Source: Cellulomonas sp. C5510
GTDB lineage: Bacteria > Actinomycetota > Actinomycetes > Actinomycetales > Cellulomonadaceae
Reading direction: 5' to 3'
DNA length: 64,000 nt
Assembly: GCF_019797765.1 (NCBI RefSeq)
Contig: NZ_CP081862.1
Coordinates: 3,906,001-3,970,000, forward strand
The notes under the pieces were generated by a model. That model saw only the letters and a list, made by a program, of their open reading frames with translations. It did not search any database and was not told the origin of the DNA. A program made the position numbers and the translations under genes. The stretch's first letter is position 1, and every line of letters starts with the position of its first letter. Positions 36,083 through 44,996 of the stretch are shown here, in pieces.

Positions 36083-36490
36083 GTGACCGACGCGCACCGC
36101 CTGCTGCTGGACCCCGCCCCCCGCTCCGTCGCGACCGGTCGGCACTGGGCGGTCCGGGAGGCCGCCCTCGCCCACGCGACACCGGAGGCCGCCCGCACGG
36201 TCGAGCTGCTCACCAGCGAGATCCTCACCAACGCGGTGGTGCACTCGCGCCCGCTCCGCCGGATCGCGGTCACCGCCGAGTGCCGCGACGGCTGCGTCCG
36301 GGTCGCGGTGACCGACCCCGACCCGACGCTGCCGCTGGTGCGCCCACGGCGGGCCGACCGCCCCGGAGGGAACGGGATGCGGATCGTCGCGCAGCTCGCG
36401 AGCAGGTGGGGCATCGACCTCCACCCGGGCGCCGGCAAGACGGTGTGGTTCGAGACCCCGATCGTCCCGATGGGGCTCCGGCCGGCCTGA
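36083..36490 (+). CDS. anti-sigma-factor-like ATP-binding protein (HATPase_c_2)
   Basis: 135 residues, a single GHKL ATPase domain like SpoIIAB/RsbW. N-box LLTSEILTNAVVHS (about residue 45) carries the Mg-binding Asn, and GGNGMRIVAQLA the G2 box; the first G box is PDPTLPLVRP-like and weak. Family members bind sigma factors or anti-anti-sigma factors; many actinobacterial copies are orphan regulators with no sigma gene beside them, as here. GTG at 36083 is preceded by GGGAGGAGGG. Confidence 0.82.
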   Translation: MTDAHRLLLDPAPRSVATGRHWAVREAALAHATPEAARTVELLTSEILTNAVVHSRPLRRIAVTAECRDGCVRVAVTDPDPTLPLVRPRRADRPGGNGMRIVAQLASRWGIDLHPGAGKTVWFETPIVPMGLRPA

Positions 36491-36554
36491 CCTCGGCCGC
36501 GATGACGGCCCCGCGGATGGAATGCCCCCGGCCGGACCGTCGTTCGCACCGGGT

Positions 36555-37478
36555 ATGAAGGCTGTCGCGTACGAGACGTTCGGTGGTGCCGAGGTGCTGC
36601 GGGTGGTGGACCGCCCGGAGCCGCACGTCGGCCCCGACTCGGTCCTGGTCAAGGTCGTCGCCGTGGGGCTGAACCCCGTCGACTACAAGATCCGCGAGGG
36701 GTACCTGCAGGGGCTGATCGACACGCACCTGCCCGCCGTCCCCGCGTGGGACGTGGCGGGCGTGGTCGTGAAGCCCGGGCTGGACACCCCGGAGCTGGTC
36801 GCGGGCGACGAGGTGCTGGCCTACGCGCGCAAGGACGTCGTGTCCGACGGCACGCTCGCCGAGTACGTCTCCGTCCCGGTGCGCACGGCGGCGAAGAAGC
36901 CGGCCGGGCTCTCGTTCGAGCAGGCCGCGGCGCTGCCCCTGGCCGGCCTCACCGCGCTGCAGACGGTGCGCCGCTCGGGGCTCGGGGCCGGATCGACCGT
37001 CCTGGTGCACGCCGCGGCCGGTGGCGTCGGGTCGATCGCGACGCAGCTCGCGGTGCACGCCGGCGCCCGCGTGGTCGGCACCGCCTCGCCCGGCAACCAC
37101 GACTACCTGCGCGGCCTCGGGGCCGAGCCGGTCGCGTACGGCGACGGCCTGGTCGCCGCCGCCCTCGAGCTCGCTCCCGCGGGCTTCGACGTGGTCCTCG
37201 ACTACGTGGGCGGCGCGGCCATCGACACGGCGCCGGAGCTGCTCGCCCCGGGCGGCACGGTCGTGTCCGTCACCGACGCGCGGGCGCGCGACGAGCTCGG
37301 CGGCCAGTACGTGTGGGTGCGGCCGGACACGACCGACCTCGCCGACCTCGCGGACCTGGCGGCCCGCGGCGTGGTGACGGTCGAGATCTCGCAGACGTTC
37401 GACCTGGAGCACGCCGCCGACGCGTACCGCGCGCTCGAGACCGGGCACACCCGCGGCAAGATCGTCGTCACGGTCTGA
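36555..37478 (+). CDS. NADP-dependent zinc-less quinone oxidoreductase
   Basis: 307 residues of the medium-chain reductase superfamily, Zta1/QOR-like. N-terminal GroES-like domain (VGLNPVDYKIREGY), then the Rossmann domain with AAAGGVGSIATQLA (about residue 150) for NADP(H). The zinc ligands of alcohol dehydrogenases are missing. Probably reduces quinones or other activated carbonyls in the cytoplasm. ATG at 36555 gives the usual N-terminus MKAVAYETFGG; another ATG at 36522 adds 11 residues. A bidirectional stem-loop separates it from the convergent ABC operon. Confidence 0.87.
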   Translation: MKAVAYETFGGAEVLRVVDRPEPHVGPDSVLVKVVAVGLNPVDYKIREGYLQGLIDTHLPAVPAWDVAGVVVKPGLDTPELVAGDEVLAYARKDVVSDGTLAEYVSVPVRTAAKKPAGLSFEQAAALPLAGLTALQTVRRSGLGAGSTVLVHAAAGGVGSIATQLAVHAGARVVGTASPGNHDYLRGLGAEPVAYGDGLVAAALELAPAGFDVVLDYVGGAAIDTAPELLAPGGTVVSVTDARARDELGGQYVWVRPDTTDLADLADLAARGVVTVEISQTFDLEHAADAYRALETGHTRGKIVVTV

Positions 37479-37486
37479 CGGCACCC

Positions 37487-37515
37487 GGCCCGGGCGGCGT
37501 CAGACCGCCCGGGCC
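37487..37515. terminator. bidirectional stem-loop between oxidoreductase and ABC operon
   Basis: Perfect 11-bp arms 37487-37497 and 37505-37515 with a 7-base loop. It overlaps the last codons of the leftward ABC ATPase gene and serves both convergent transcripts. Confidence 0.7.
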
Positions 37516-39095
37516 GCCAGCAGGTCGCGGGTCACCGGGTGCCGCGGGGCGTCGAACACGTCGGCGACGGCACCCTCCTCCACGACCCGGCCCCCGCTCA
37601 TCACGAGCACCCGGTCGCAGACCCGGCGCACCACCGCGAGGTCGTGCGACACCAGCACCATCGCGACGCCGGACTCGCGCCGCAGATCCACCAGCAGGTC
37701 GAGGACCGCCGCCTGGACCTGGACGTCGAGCGCCGAGACCGGCTCGTCCAGCAGCAGCACCCGCGGGCGCGAGGCCAGCGCCCGGGCGATCGCGACCCGC
37801 TGCCGCTGCCCGCCCGACAGCGTGCGGGGCCGCCGGTCGAGCACGTCCCCCGGCAGCCGCACGGCGGCGAGCAGCCGCGCGCACTCCGCGTCGTCGTCGT
37901 CGCGCGGGGCCGGGGCCGTCGCGAGCGCGTCCCGCAGCACCGCCCGGACCGTGAGCCGCGGGTCGACCGCACCCAGCGGGTCCTGGGGGACCAGCCGGAC
38001 GCCCGGGCGCCGTGGTCGGCGCTCCCGCTCGGGCAGCGCCGACCACGGCCGCCCGTCGAGCACCACCTCCCCGCCGTCGGGGCGGTCGGCCGCGAGCAGC
38101 AGCCGTGCGAGCGTCGTCTTGCCCGAGCCCGACTCGCCCACCAGCCCGACGGCCTCCCCGGCCCGCACCTCGACGTCGACGTCCGCCACCGCATCCAGGC
38201 GCCCGCCGCCCGGCAGCGGGAAGGACCGGCGCAGCGACCGGCCGCGGAGCAGCACCGGCCCGGGCGGCGGCACCGACCCCGGTCCGTCGCCCAGCCGCGC
38301 CGCGGCGAGCAGCTCCCGGGTGTACGGCTCGCGCGGCTCCGCCAGCACGCGCGCGACGGGGCCGGACTCGACGACGCGGCCCTCGTGCAGCACGACGACG
38401 CGGTCGGCCACCCGCGCGACCGCCCCGAGGTCGTGCGTCACGAGGACGACCGCCGTGCCGCGGTCCCGCAGCTCCCCCAGCAGGGCGAGCACCCGCGCCG
38501 CGACCGTCGCGTCGAGGGCGGTGGTCGGCTCGTCCGCGACCAGCAGCGGCGGCCGGGCGACCAGCGCGGAGGCGATCAGCGCGCGCTGCCGCATGCCGCC
38601 CGAGAGCTCCGGCGGGCGCTGCCGGACACGCACCTCCGGCTGCGGCAGACCGACCTCCGCCAGCGCCGCCAGCACGCGCCGGGTCCGCTCCGCCCGCGGT
38701 GGACGGGGGCGGCGCACCGCGAGCGCCTCCCCGACCTCGGCCCCGACCGTCCGCAGAGGGTCGAGCGAGCCCAGCGCGTCCTGGAGCACCAGGCCCACGT
38801 CCCGCCCCCGGACGGCCCGCCAGGCACGGGACCCGGGCGCCGGGGCCTCCCGGCCGAGCAGCGCGAAGCGGTCGGACCGCACGCGCGCCCGGCCGCCCTC
38901 CCCCGCCAGCCCGACGAGGGTGCGCGCCAGCACGGACTTGCCCGCGCCGGAGCCGCCGACCACGGCGACGCACTCGCCGGCCGCCACCCGCAGGTCGACG
39001 CCGTGCAGCACGTCGGTCGCGCCGAAGCCGACCCGCAGCCCGGCGACGTCGAGCACCACGGCGCCGGCGCCCCGCGGGACCTCCGGCGCGCTCAC
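37500..39095 (-). CDS. fused dual ABC ATPase (DppD-DppF type)
   Basis: 531 residues, two nucleotide-binding domains. Domain 1: Walker A GGSGAGKS (about residue 40), signature LSGGMRQR, Walker B LLVADEPTTALD. Domain 2: Walker A GESGSGKT (about 315), signature LSGGQRQR, Walker B VLLLDEPVSALD. It powers the divergent peptide-type importer. GTG at 39095 overlaps the permease stop (GTGA). Same architecture as the ATPase ending at 21642, but the two are clearly different in sequence, so not a recent duplication. Confidence 0.92.
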   Translation of the reverse strand: MSAPEVPRGAGAVVLDVAGLRVGFGATDVLHGVDLRVAAGECVAVVGGSGAGKSVLARTLVGLAGEGGRARVRSDRFALLGREAPAPGSRAWRAVRGRDVGLVLQDALGSLDPLRTVGAEVGEALAVRRPRPPRAERTRRVLAALAEVGLPQPEVRVRQRPPELSGGMRQRALIASALVARPPLLVADEPTTALDATVAARVLALLGELRDRGTAVVLVTHDLGAVARVADRVVVLHEGRVVESGPVARVLAEPREPYTRELLAAARLGDGPGSVPPPGPVLLRGRSLRRSFPLPGGGRLDAVADVDVEVRAGEAVGLVGESGSGKTTLARLLLAADRPDGGEVVLDGRPWSALPERERRPRRPGVRLVPQDPLGAVDPRLTVRAVLRDALATAPAPRDDDDAECARLLAAVRLPGDVLDRRPRTLSGGQRQRVAIARALASRPRVLLLDEPVSALDVQVQAAVLDLLVDLRRESGVAMVLVSHDLAVVRRVCDRVLVMSGGRVVEEGAVADVFDAPRHPVTRDLLAARAV

Positions 39096-39967
39096 GCCCC
39101 CACCGTCCCGAGGCGCCGGCCCAGCGCCGTCAGCGCCGCCGCCGTCACCGTGATCGCGAGGCCCGGGAACACCGTCAGCCACCACGCCGTGCCGATGTAG
39201 ACCCGCCCGGCGTTGAGCATCGCCCCCCACTCCGGCGACGGCGGCAGCGTGCCGAGACCCAGGAAGCTCAGCGCGCACACCCAGACCACGGCCTGCCCGA
39301 TCCCGAGCGTGGCCACCGACACCAGCGGCCAGAGCGTGTTGGGCAGCACGTGGCGCGTCAGCACCCGCAGCGGCCCGTGCCCCTCGAGCCGGGCCGCCTC
39401 GACGTAGCCGCTCGCCGTCACGGCGCGCACGCGGCCCCGGAGCATGCGTGCGTACCCCGGGGCGGTCGCGGCGCCGACCGCGAGCACCGACGCCTCGACG
39501 CCGGCGCCCAGCACCGCGACGAGCAGGAGCGCGAGCACCAGCGTCGGCAGCGCGAACAGCACCTCGAGCACCCGGCCGATCGCGGCGTCGAGCCACCGCG
39601 GGCCCAGACCGGCGGCGAAGCCGAGCACGAGCCCGGCGCCCACGCCGATGGCGGTGGCCGCCGCGCCGATGCCGAGCGAGGCGCCGGCGCCGTGCACGAC
39701 GCGGGTCCAGACGTCGCGCCCGGACTCGTCCGTGCCGAGCCAGTGCCCCGGGCCAGGGGGCGTGAACGCGGCGCGGGCGTCGATGGCGGTCGGGTCGCCG
39801 GGGGCGAGCAGGCCCGGGCGGACGACCGCGACCGCCATGACCAGCACGGCGGCCGCCGCGAGGACTCCGGGGGCGCCGAGCGTGCGCACCACCGCGCGCA
39901 CACCGCGGACGGCGGGACCCCGGGTCCGGCGCGCGGCGCGGGGACGTCCGGGGGCTGCGGCGGTCAC
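39092..39967 (-). CDS. ABC transporter permease (DppC/OppC type)
   Basis: 291 residues; HWLGTDESGRDVWTRVVHG is the DppC signature, and YVEAARLEGHGPLRVLTRHVLPN the ATPase-coupling loop. Six helices; the N-terminal 25 residues are Arg/Ala-rich. GTG at 39967 overlaps the stop of the upstream permease gene, so all three membrane and ATPase genes are translationally coupled. Confidence 0.9.
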   Translation of the reverse strand: MTAAAPGRPRAARRTRGPAVRGVRAVVRTLGAPGVLAAAAVLVMAVAVVRPGLLAPGDPTAIDARAAFTPPGPGHWLGTDESGRDVWTRVVHGAGASLGIGAAATAIGVGAGLVLGFAAGLGPRWLDAAIGRVLEVLFALPTLVLALLLVAVLGAGVEASVLAVGAATAPGYARMLRGRVRAVTASGYVEAARLEGHGPLRVLTRHVLPNTLWPLVSVATLGIGQAVVWVCALSFLGLGTLPPSPEWGAMLNAGRVYIGTAWWLTVFPGLAITVTAAALTALGRRLGTVGA

Positions 39968-41007
39968 CCGAGCACCGCCGGCTCCCGGGAGGTCGCGGGC
40001 GCCCGGGCCCCCGCGACCTCCGCGGCCGGGCGCAGCCGCGGGTCGAGCAGCCGCTCCAGGACGTCGACCAGCAGCATGACGGCCACGTACGCGACCGCCA
40101 CGACGACCACCGCGCCGACCACCACGGGCACGTCCCGCTGCATCGTCGCGTCGAGCAGCAGGCGCCCCAGCCCCGGCCGGCCGAACAGCGTCTCCACCAC
40201 CACCGCGCCGCTGAGCAGCGACCCGAACGCCCAGCCGGACAGCGCGACCGCGGGCAGCACGCCGTGGCGCAGCGTGTGGCGCCACAGCACCCGCCCGGGC
40301 GAGGCGCCGCGGGCGCGGGCCGAGGTCGCGAACGGCGCCGCGGCGGCCTCGTCCAGCGAGTCGCGCATGACCTGCCCGAGGAACCCGGCCACCGGCACGG
40401 CGAGCGTCACGGTCGGCAGCACGAGACCGGCGGGGTCGGTGCCGGAGCTGGTCGCCGGGAGCCACCCGAGCGTCGAGGAGAACACCACGATGAGCACCGC
40501 GCCGAGCCAGAAGTGCGGGAGCACGGCGGCGACCACCTCGGCGCCGCGCAGCGCCGCCGCGCAGGCCCGCCCGACCGGTCCGGAGGCCCGGGCGGCCGCC
40601 GTCGCCACCGCGAGCGCGAGCACCCACGCCAGCGCGAGCGACGCGACCGCGAGCAGCAGCGTGCCGGGCAGCTGCTCCGCCAGCAGGTCGGCGACGGGCA
40701 CGGTCCGGGCGTACGACTCCCCCAGGTCGAGGGTCAGCACCCGCCACACCTGCACCGCGTACTGCACGAGCAGCGGCTGGTCGAGCCCGTACCGGGCGCG
40801 CGCGGCGGCGACCGCGTCGGGGCCGGCCTGCGACCCGGGTCCGCCGAGGATCGCCTCCGTGGGGTCGCCGCCGGCGGCGCGCAGGGCGAAGAACACCACG
40901 GTCGCCACCACCCAGGCGACGAGCACGACGGACCCGGCGCGGCGGAGCAGCCAGAGCAGCACCCGCCGCGCCCGCACCGACGGTCGCGCCGCCCGCCCCG
41001 GGGCCAC
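39964..41007 (-). CDS. ABC transporter permease (DppB/OppB type)
   Basis: 347 residues, six helices. YGLDQPLLVQYAVQVWRVLTLDLG is the DppB N-terminal periplasmic motif; the coupling loop reads FATSARARGASPGRVLWRHTLR. The C-terminus has a 25-residue cytoplasmic tail. GTG at 41007 is 5 bases after the binding-protein stop and has no ribosome site of its own, so it depends on coupling. Confidence 0.88.
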   Translation of the reverse strand: MAPGRAARPSVRARRVLLWLLRRAGSVVLVAWVVATVVFFALRAAGGDPTEAILGGPGSQAGPDAVAAARARYGLDQPLLVQYAVQVWRVLTLDLGESYARTVPVADLLAEQLPGTLLLAVASLALAWVLALAVATAAARASGPVGRACAAALRGAEVVAAVLPHFWLGAVLIVVFSSTLGWLPATSSGTDPAGLVLPTVTLAVPVAGFLGQVMRDSLDEAAAAPFATSARARGASPGRVLWRHTLRHGVLPAVALSGWAFGSLLSGAVVVETLFGRPGLGRLLLDATMQRDVPVVVGAVVVVAVAYVAVMLLVDVLERLLDPRLRPAAEVAGARAPATSREPAVLG

Positions 41008-41012
41008 GGCCG

Positions 41013-42677
41013 TCAGGACGCCAGGCGCGCGTCGAGGAACGTCGGCGTCGCCACGGTGTCGAGCGTCCGCACCCCCGTGACGCCGCGGGTGAGGAAGTGG
41101 TTCTGCTGGTCGTACAGCGGCAGGATGTAGTACCCCTCGAGCACGCGCTGCTGCGCCTGCCGGTACAGGTCGGCGCGCTGGTCCGCGTCGGCCGTCGCGG
41201 ACGCCTCGTCGAGCAGCGCATCGAGCTCCGGGTCGGTGACGCCCGCGTGGTTGGCGAAGTAGCCGCTGGGCGCGGGGACGGTGCCGTCGGAGTGGTAGAG
41301 GATCCGCAGCACGTCCGGCCCGACCTTCGTGTACGGCGCGGAGACCGCCTCGTACTCGTGGGCGCCCAGGGCGCCGTACCAGGCGGACAGGTCCAGCGGC
41401 GTGAGCACCACGTCGAACCCGACGGCCTTGGCGTTGGCCTGGATCTGCTCGAACAGCGACTGCTCGGCGGCCACCGACTGGTTGGTGCTCACCGGGAACC
41501 GCACGGTCAGGCGCTCCCCGTCCCGGGTGCGGTACCCGTCGGCATCCCGCTCCGTCCAGCCCGCGTCGTCCAGCAGCTGCTCGGCGCGGTCGGTGTCGGT
41601 GCCGAACAGGTCCGGGTCGGAGTACGCGACCGGCTCCACGCTCGACAGCGGCGAGGACGAGCGGGTCGCGGTGCCGGCGAACAGGGTCTCGATGCCGGGG
41701 TCGACGTCGGCGGCCCGGACGAACGCCTCCCGCACCCGGATGTCGTCGAACGGCGGCTGGGCGCTGTTCAGCTCGATGCGGTTCACCGACCCGGGCCGCG
41801 GGGCGTCGAGGTGCGTGATGTCGCCGCCGGCGTCCGCCTGCGCGATCGCGTCGGGCTGCGGGTTGTCGATCACCTGGACCTCGCCGGAGCGCAGCGCCGC
41901 GTAGCGGGTCGCGGCGTCGGGGATGAACCGCCAGACGATGCGCTCCAGGGACGCGGTGCCCTCGTGGGCGGCCTGCGGGTCACGGGCCACGTAGTCCTCG
42001 TTGCGGACGAGCTCGACCTGCTGCTGCGGGGTCCAGGACTCCACGACGAACGGGCCGGTGCCGACGGGGGCCGCGCAGTTGGCGTCCGTCCCGCGGGCGA
42101 TGCCGGCGGGTGACTGCATGGCGGTCCACTGCTGGCTGAGCGACTCCAGCAGCGCGGAGTCCGGGGCCGACAGGTGGAACCGGGCGTGCGTGGCGTCGAC
42201 GACCTCGACCTGCTCGACCTTCTGCACCGCGAGGTAGCCGGTGGACGACCCGGTGTCCGGGTCCTGCAGGTGCTCGATGTTCGCCTTGACCGCCGCGGCG
42301 TCGAACGGGGTGCCGTCGGTGAAGGTCACGTCGTCCGCGAGGGTGAAGTCCCAGGTCAGGCCGTCCTCGGAGGTCGTCCACTCCGTGGCGAGCCACGGCA
42401 GGATCGTCCCGTCCGCGTCCCTCCCGACGAGCGGCTCCAGGTACTGCGTGCTGATCAGGGCCTGCGGGTAGTTGCCGCCGACGTGCGGGTCGAGGCAGGT
42501 CGGCTCGGCGTCGCCCGTCGCGTACACGAGCGTGCCACCCGTGCGCGGGGTGGCGTCGTCCTGCGCGCCGCCGTCGCCGCCGGAGCAGGCGGCCAGCACG
42601 AGGGCGAGCACCGCGGCGGGCGCGGCGGCGCGCGCGGTGCGGCGCAGGCGTCGGGGTCGGGAAGCGGCGTCGGGCAC
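41013..42677 (-). CDS. ABC importer substrate-binding lipoprotein, family 5
   Basis: 554 residues. Basic n-region, hydrophobic core and lipobox LVLAAC (Cys near residue 33). The family 5 motif WDFTLADDVTFTDGTPFDAAAVKANIEHL sits at residues about 110-140 (given in two parts: LADDVTFTDGTPFDAAAVK and the helix after it). GGTLVYATGDAEPTCLDPHVG is a start found in peptide/nickel binding proteins. GTG at 42677 is preceded by GAAGGTGG. It heads a four-gene leftward operon whose promoter overlaps a palindrome shared with the tetR gene. Confidence 0.9.
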   Translation of the reverse strand: MPDAASRPRRLRRTARAAAPAAVLALVLAACSGGDGGAQDDATPRTGGTLVYATGDAEPTCLDPHVGGNYPQALISTQYLEPLVGRDADGTILPWLATEWTTSEDGLTWDFTLADDVTFTDGTPFDAAAVKANIEHLQDPDTGSSTGYLAVQKVEQVEVVDATHARFHLSAPDSALLESLSQQWTAMQSPAGIARGTDANCAAPVGTGPFVVESWTPQQQVELVRNEDYVARDPQAAHEGTASLERIVWRFIPDAATRYAALRSGEVQVIDNPQPDAIAQADAGGDITHLDAPRPGSVNRIELNSAQPPFDDIRVREAFVRAADVDPGIETLFAGTATRSSSPLSSVEPVAYSDPDLFGTDTDRAEQLLDDAGWTERDADGYRTRDGERLTVRFPVSTNQSVAAEQSLFEQIQANAKAVGFDVVLTPLDLSAWYGALGAHEYEAVSAPYTKVGPDVLRILYHSDGTVPAPSGYFANHAGVTDPELDALLDEASATADADQRADLYRQAQQRVLEGYYILPLYDQQNHFLTRGVTGVRTLDTVATPTFLDARLAS

Positions 42678-42701
42678 GGGTCCACCTTCGCTCGGACAGG
42701 T

Positions 42702-42720
42702 TGTTGAACGGAGTCCAACA
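42702..42720. promoter_or_regulatory. palindromic operator for the adjacent TetR regulator
   Basis: TGTTGAACGGAGTCCAACA has 8-base arms with one mismatch and a 3-base centre. It lies in the 106-base gap between the divergent tetR and importer genes, 25 bases before the importer start, where TetR proteins usually bind. Confidence 0.65.
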
Positions 42721-42783
42721 ATAGGTCGTCGCGGGCGCACGGCACCCTGCTGCCGGTGTGACGCTCGTCCTACGATGGCGGCC

Positions 42784-43428
42784 GTGCCCCCGTCCCCGCC
42801 CCCCGGAAGCCCGCCGCCGGTCCCGCCCGCGGCCCGCGGCGCCGGCCCCGGTCCGCGGCGTTCCGGCCGGCCGCCGGCGGCGTCGCGCGCCATGCTCGAG
42901 GAGGCAGCCGGGGAGCTGTTCCTCGAGCGCGGGTACGCCGCCACGTCCGTCGCCGACATCACCCGCCGCGCCGGCGTCTCGCGCAGCACCTTCTTCAACT
43001 ACTTCCCGGGCAAGGCCGACCTGCTGTGGGCGGCCTTCGACGAGCGGGCCGAACGGCTGCGCGCGGGGCTGGCGGGCGCCGACCCGGACGCTGCCCCCGG
43101 TGCCGTGCTCGCGGCCGCCCTGCGCGAGCTCGCGGCGGACCTGCCGGCGGAGCACGTGGCCCTCGCGTTCACGCAGGCCGACGCCATGGGTCTGGGCGAG
43201 GACCTCCGGCTCGCCGCCGCCCGGCGCACCGCCGACCTCGGGGCGACGCTCGCCGCGTACGCCGTCGCGCGGGGGGTCGACCCGCTGCGCGCCCGCGTGG
43301 CCGGCACCGCCTGGGCGGGTGCGCTCGCCGCGGCCGTCGAGGCGTGGGCGCACGCAGGGGCCGACCGCACGCGGCTGCCGGACCTGCTCGACCGGGCGCT
43401 GGAGCCGGTGCGCGCCGCCCTGCCCTGA
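42784..43428 (+). CDS. TetR family transcriptional regulator
   Basis: 214 residues. After a 40-residue Pro-rich N-terminus comes the TetR HTH: LFLERGYAATSVADITRRAG and VSRSTFFNYFPGKADLLW. The C-terminal ligand domain is Ala-rich and unlike known members. It probably represses the divergent ABC importer through the palindrome at 42702-42720. TACGAT at 42771-42776 is 7 bases before GTG 42784 with no ribosome site, so the mRNA is likely leaderless; an ATG at 42775 overlaps that hexamer and is less likely. Confidence 0.88.
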   Translation: MPPSPPPGSPPPVPPAARGAGPGPRRSGRPPAASRAMLEEAAGELFLERGYAATSVADITRRAGVSRSTFFNYFPGKADLLWAAFDERAERLRAGLAGADPDAAPGAVLAAALRELAADLPAEHVALAFTQADAMGLGEDLRLAAARRTADLGATLAAYAVARGVDPLRARVAGTAWAGALAAAVEAWAHAGADRTRLPDLLDRALEPVRAALP

Positions 43429-43594
43429 CAGCTCGCGCTCCGGGACCCGCTGGTCCTCGCCCGCGCACACCGCCACGGGGTCGCGGACGCGGACGCCGAG
43501 CACGCCCGCCGTGACGTCGTCGTGGGCCCGGGACGGCGCGCCGGCCGGAACGCTCGCCCTGCGCCCCGGCCACCGGTCTTCCTAGGATCGGGCC

Positions 43595-44992
43595 ATGAGC
43601 GACTCCGGACTCCGGCAGGCCCAGGACACGATGACCGCGGCGGGCGTCGACCCCACCGCCGTCGAGGTGTTCACCCACTACTACCGCGAGCTCGAGGCGG
43701 GAGCCACGGGGCTGATCCCCGAGGACACCATCGAGCCGCTGCTGGACCCACCGGCGCTCGCCGACGTCACGGTCGCCCCGGAGGCCGCGCGGGAGGCGTT
43801 CGCCCGCACCGCCGTCATCAAGCTCAACGGCGGCCTCGGCACCTCGATGGGGATGGACAGGGCGAAGTCGCTGCTTCCCGTGCGCGACGGGAGGTCGTTC
43901 CTCGACCTCACCGTCGAGCAGGTGCGGCGAGCCCGGGCGGCGCACGGCGTCCGCCTGCCGCTCGTGCTCATGAACTCGTTCCGCACCCGGGACGACTCGC
44001 TCGCCGCACTGGCTCGGCACGAGGACGTCGCCGTGGACGGCCTCCCGCTCGACTTCCTGCAGAACCAGGAGCCGAAGCTCCGCACGGACGACCTGACGCC
44101 GGTGCGCTGGCCGGCCGACCCGACCCTCGAGTGGTGCCCGCCCGGGCACGGCGACCTGTACACCGCGCTGCTGGCGTCCGGGGTGCTGCGGGCGCTGCTC
44201 GACGCCGGGTTCCGCTACGCGTCCGTGTCGAACTCCGACAACCTCGGTGCTGCGCCCGACCCCGTCATCGCCGGCTGGTTCGCCGCGTCCGGGGCCCCCT
44301 ACGCCGCGGAGGTCTGCCGCCGCACCGCCGCGGACCGCAAGGGCGGACACCTCGCGGTCCGGAAGTCCGACGGCCGGCTGATCCTGCGGGACACCGCGCA
44401 GACCCCGCCGGACGAGATGGACTACTTCACCGACGAGCACCGGCACCCGTACTTCCACACGAACAACCTGTGGTTCGACCTGGAGCAGCTCGCGGCGGCG
44501 CTGGAGTCCCGCGGCCCGGTGCTGGGCCTGCCGCTGATCCGGAACGTCAAGACGGTCGACCCGACGGACCCGGGCTCGCCCGAGGTGTTCCAGATCGAGA
44601 CCGCCATGGGCGCCGCGATCGAGGTGTTCGAGGGTGCGACCGCGATCGCTGTGGGGCGCGAGCGGTTCCTGCCGGTCAAGACCACGAACGACCTGCTGGT
44701 GATCCGGTCGGACGCCTACGAGCTGGCCGAGGACGCGACGCTGCGGCTCGCCGTCGACCGTGCCCCGCTCGTCGACCTCGACCCCGACGTCTACAAGACG
44801 GTCGGCCGGTTCGAGGAGCGGTTCGCCCACGGCGCGCCGTCCCTGCGCCGGGCGCGCTCGCTGACCGTCCGCGGCGACTGGACGTTCGGCGCGGACGTCG
44901 TCGCGACCGGCGACGCCGAGGTGACGGCCGACGGCGCGCCCGGGGAGATCCCGGCCGGCACGGTCCTCGGGGCGGAGACCGACGAGCGCTGA
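43595..44992 (+). CDS. UTP--glucose-1-phosphate uridylyltransferase (UDPGP family)
   Basis: 465 residues; makes UDP-glucose from UTP and glucose-1-phosphate. LNGGLGTSMGMDRAKSLLPV (residues 77-96) is the nucleotide-binding loop of the eukaryotic-type UDPGP family, unrelated in sequence to GalU. DNLGAAPD and FHTNNLWFDLE carry further active-site residues, and PVKTTNDLLV the catalytic Lys. ATG at 43595 follows TAGGAT (43583-43588) by 6 bases: leaderless start. Convergent with the LuxR gene, only 4 bases apart. Confidence 0.92.
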   Translation: MSDSGLRQAQDTMTAAGVDPTAVEVFTHYYRELEAGATGLIPEDTIEPLLDPPALADVTVAPEAAREAFARTAVIKLNGGLGTSMGMDRAKSLLPVRDGRSFLDLTVEQVRRARAAHGVRLPLVLMNSFRTRDDSLAALARHEDVAVDGLPLDFLQNQEPKLRTDDLTPVRWPADPTLEWCPPGHGDLYTALLASGVLRALLDAGFRYASVSNSDNLGAAPDPVIAGWFAASGAPYAAEVCRRTAADRKGGHLAVRKSDGRLILRDTAQTPPDEMDYFTDEHRHPYFHTNNLWFDLEQLAAALESRGPVLGLPLIRNVKTVDPTDPGSPEVFQIETAMGAAIEVFEGATAIAVGRERFLPVKTTNDLLVIRSDAYELAEDATLRLAVDRAPLVDLDPDVYKTVGRFEERFAHGAPSLRRARSLTVRGDWTFGADVVATGDAEVTADGAPGEIPAGTVLGAETDER

Positions 44993-44996
44993 GCGC

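Noticed and set aside
38012..41080. Plus-strand open frame of about 1000 codons opposite the second ABC operon
   Set aside because: Arg/Ala/Pro-rich product without motifs; the opposite strand encodes complete ABC subunits with overlapping start and stop codons.
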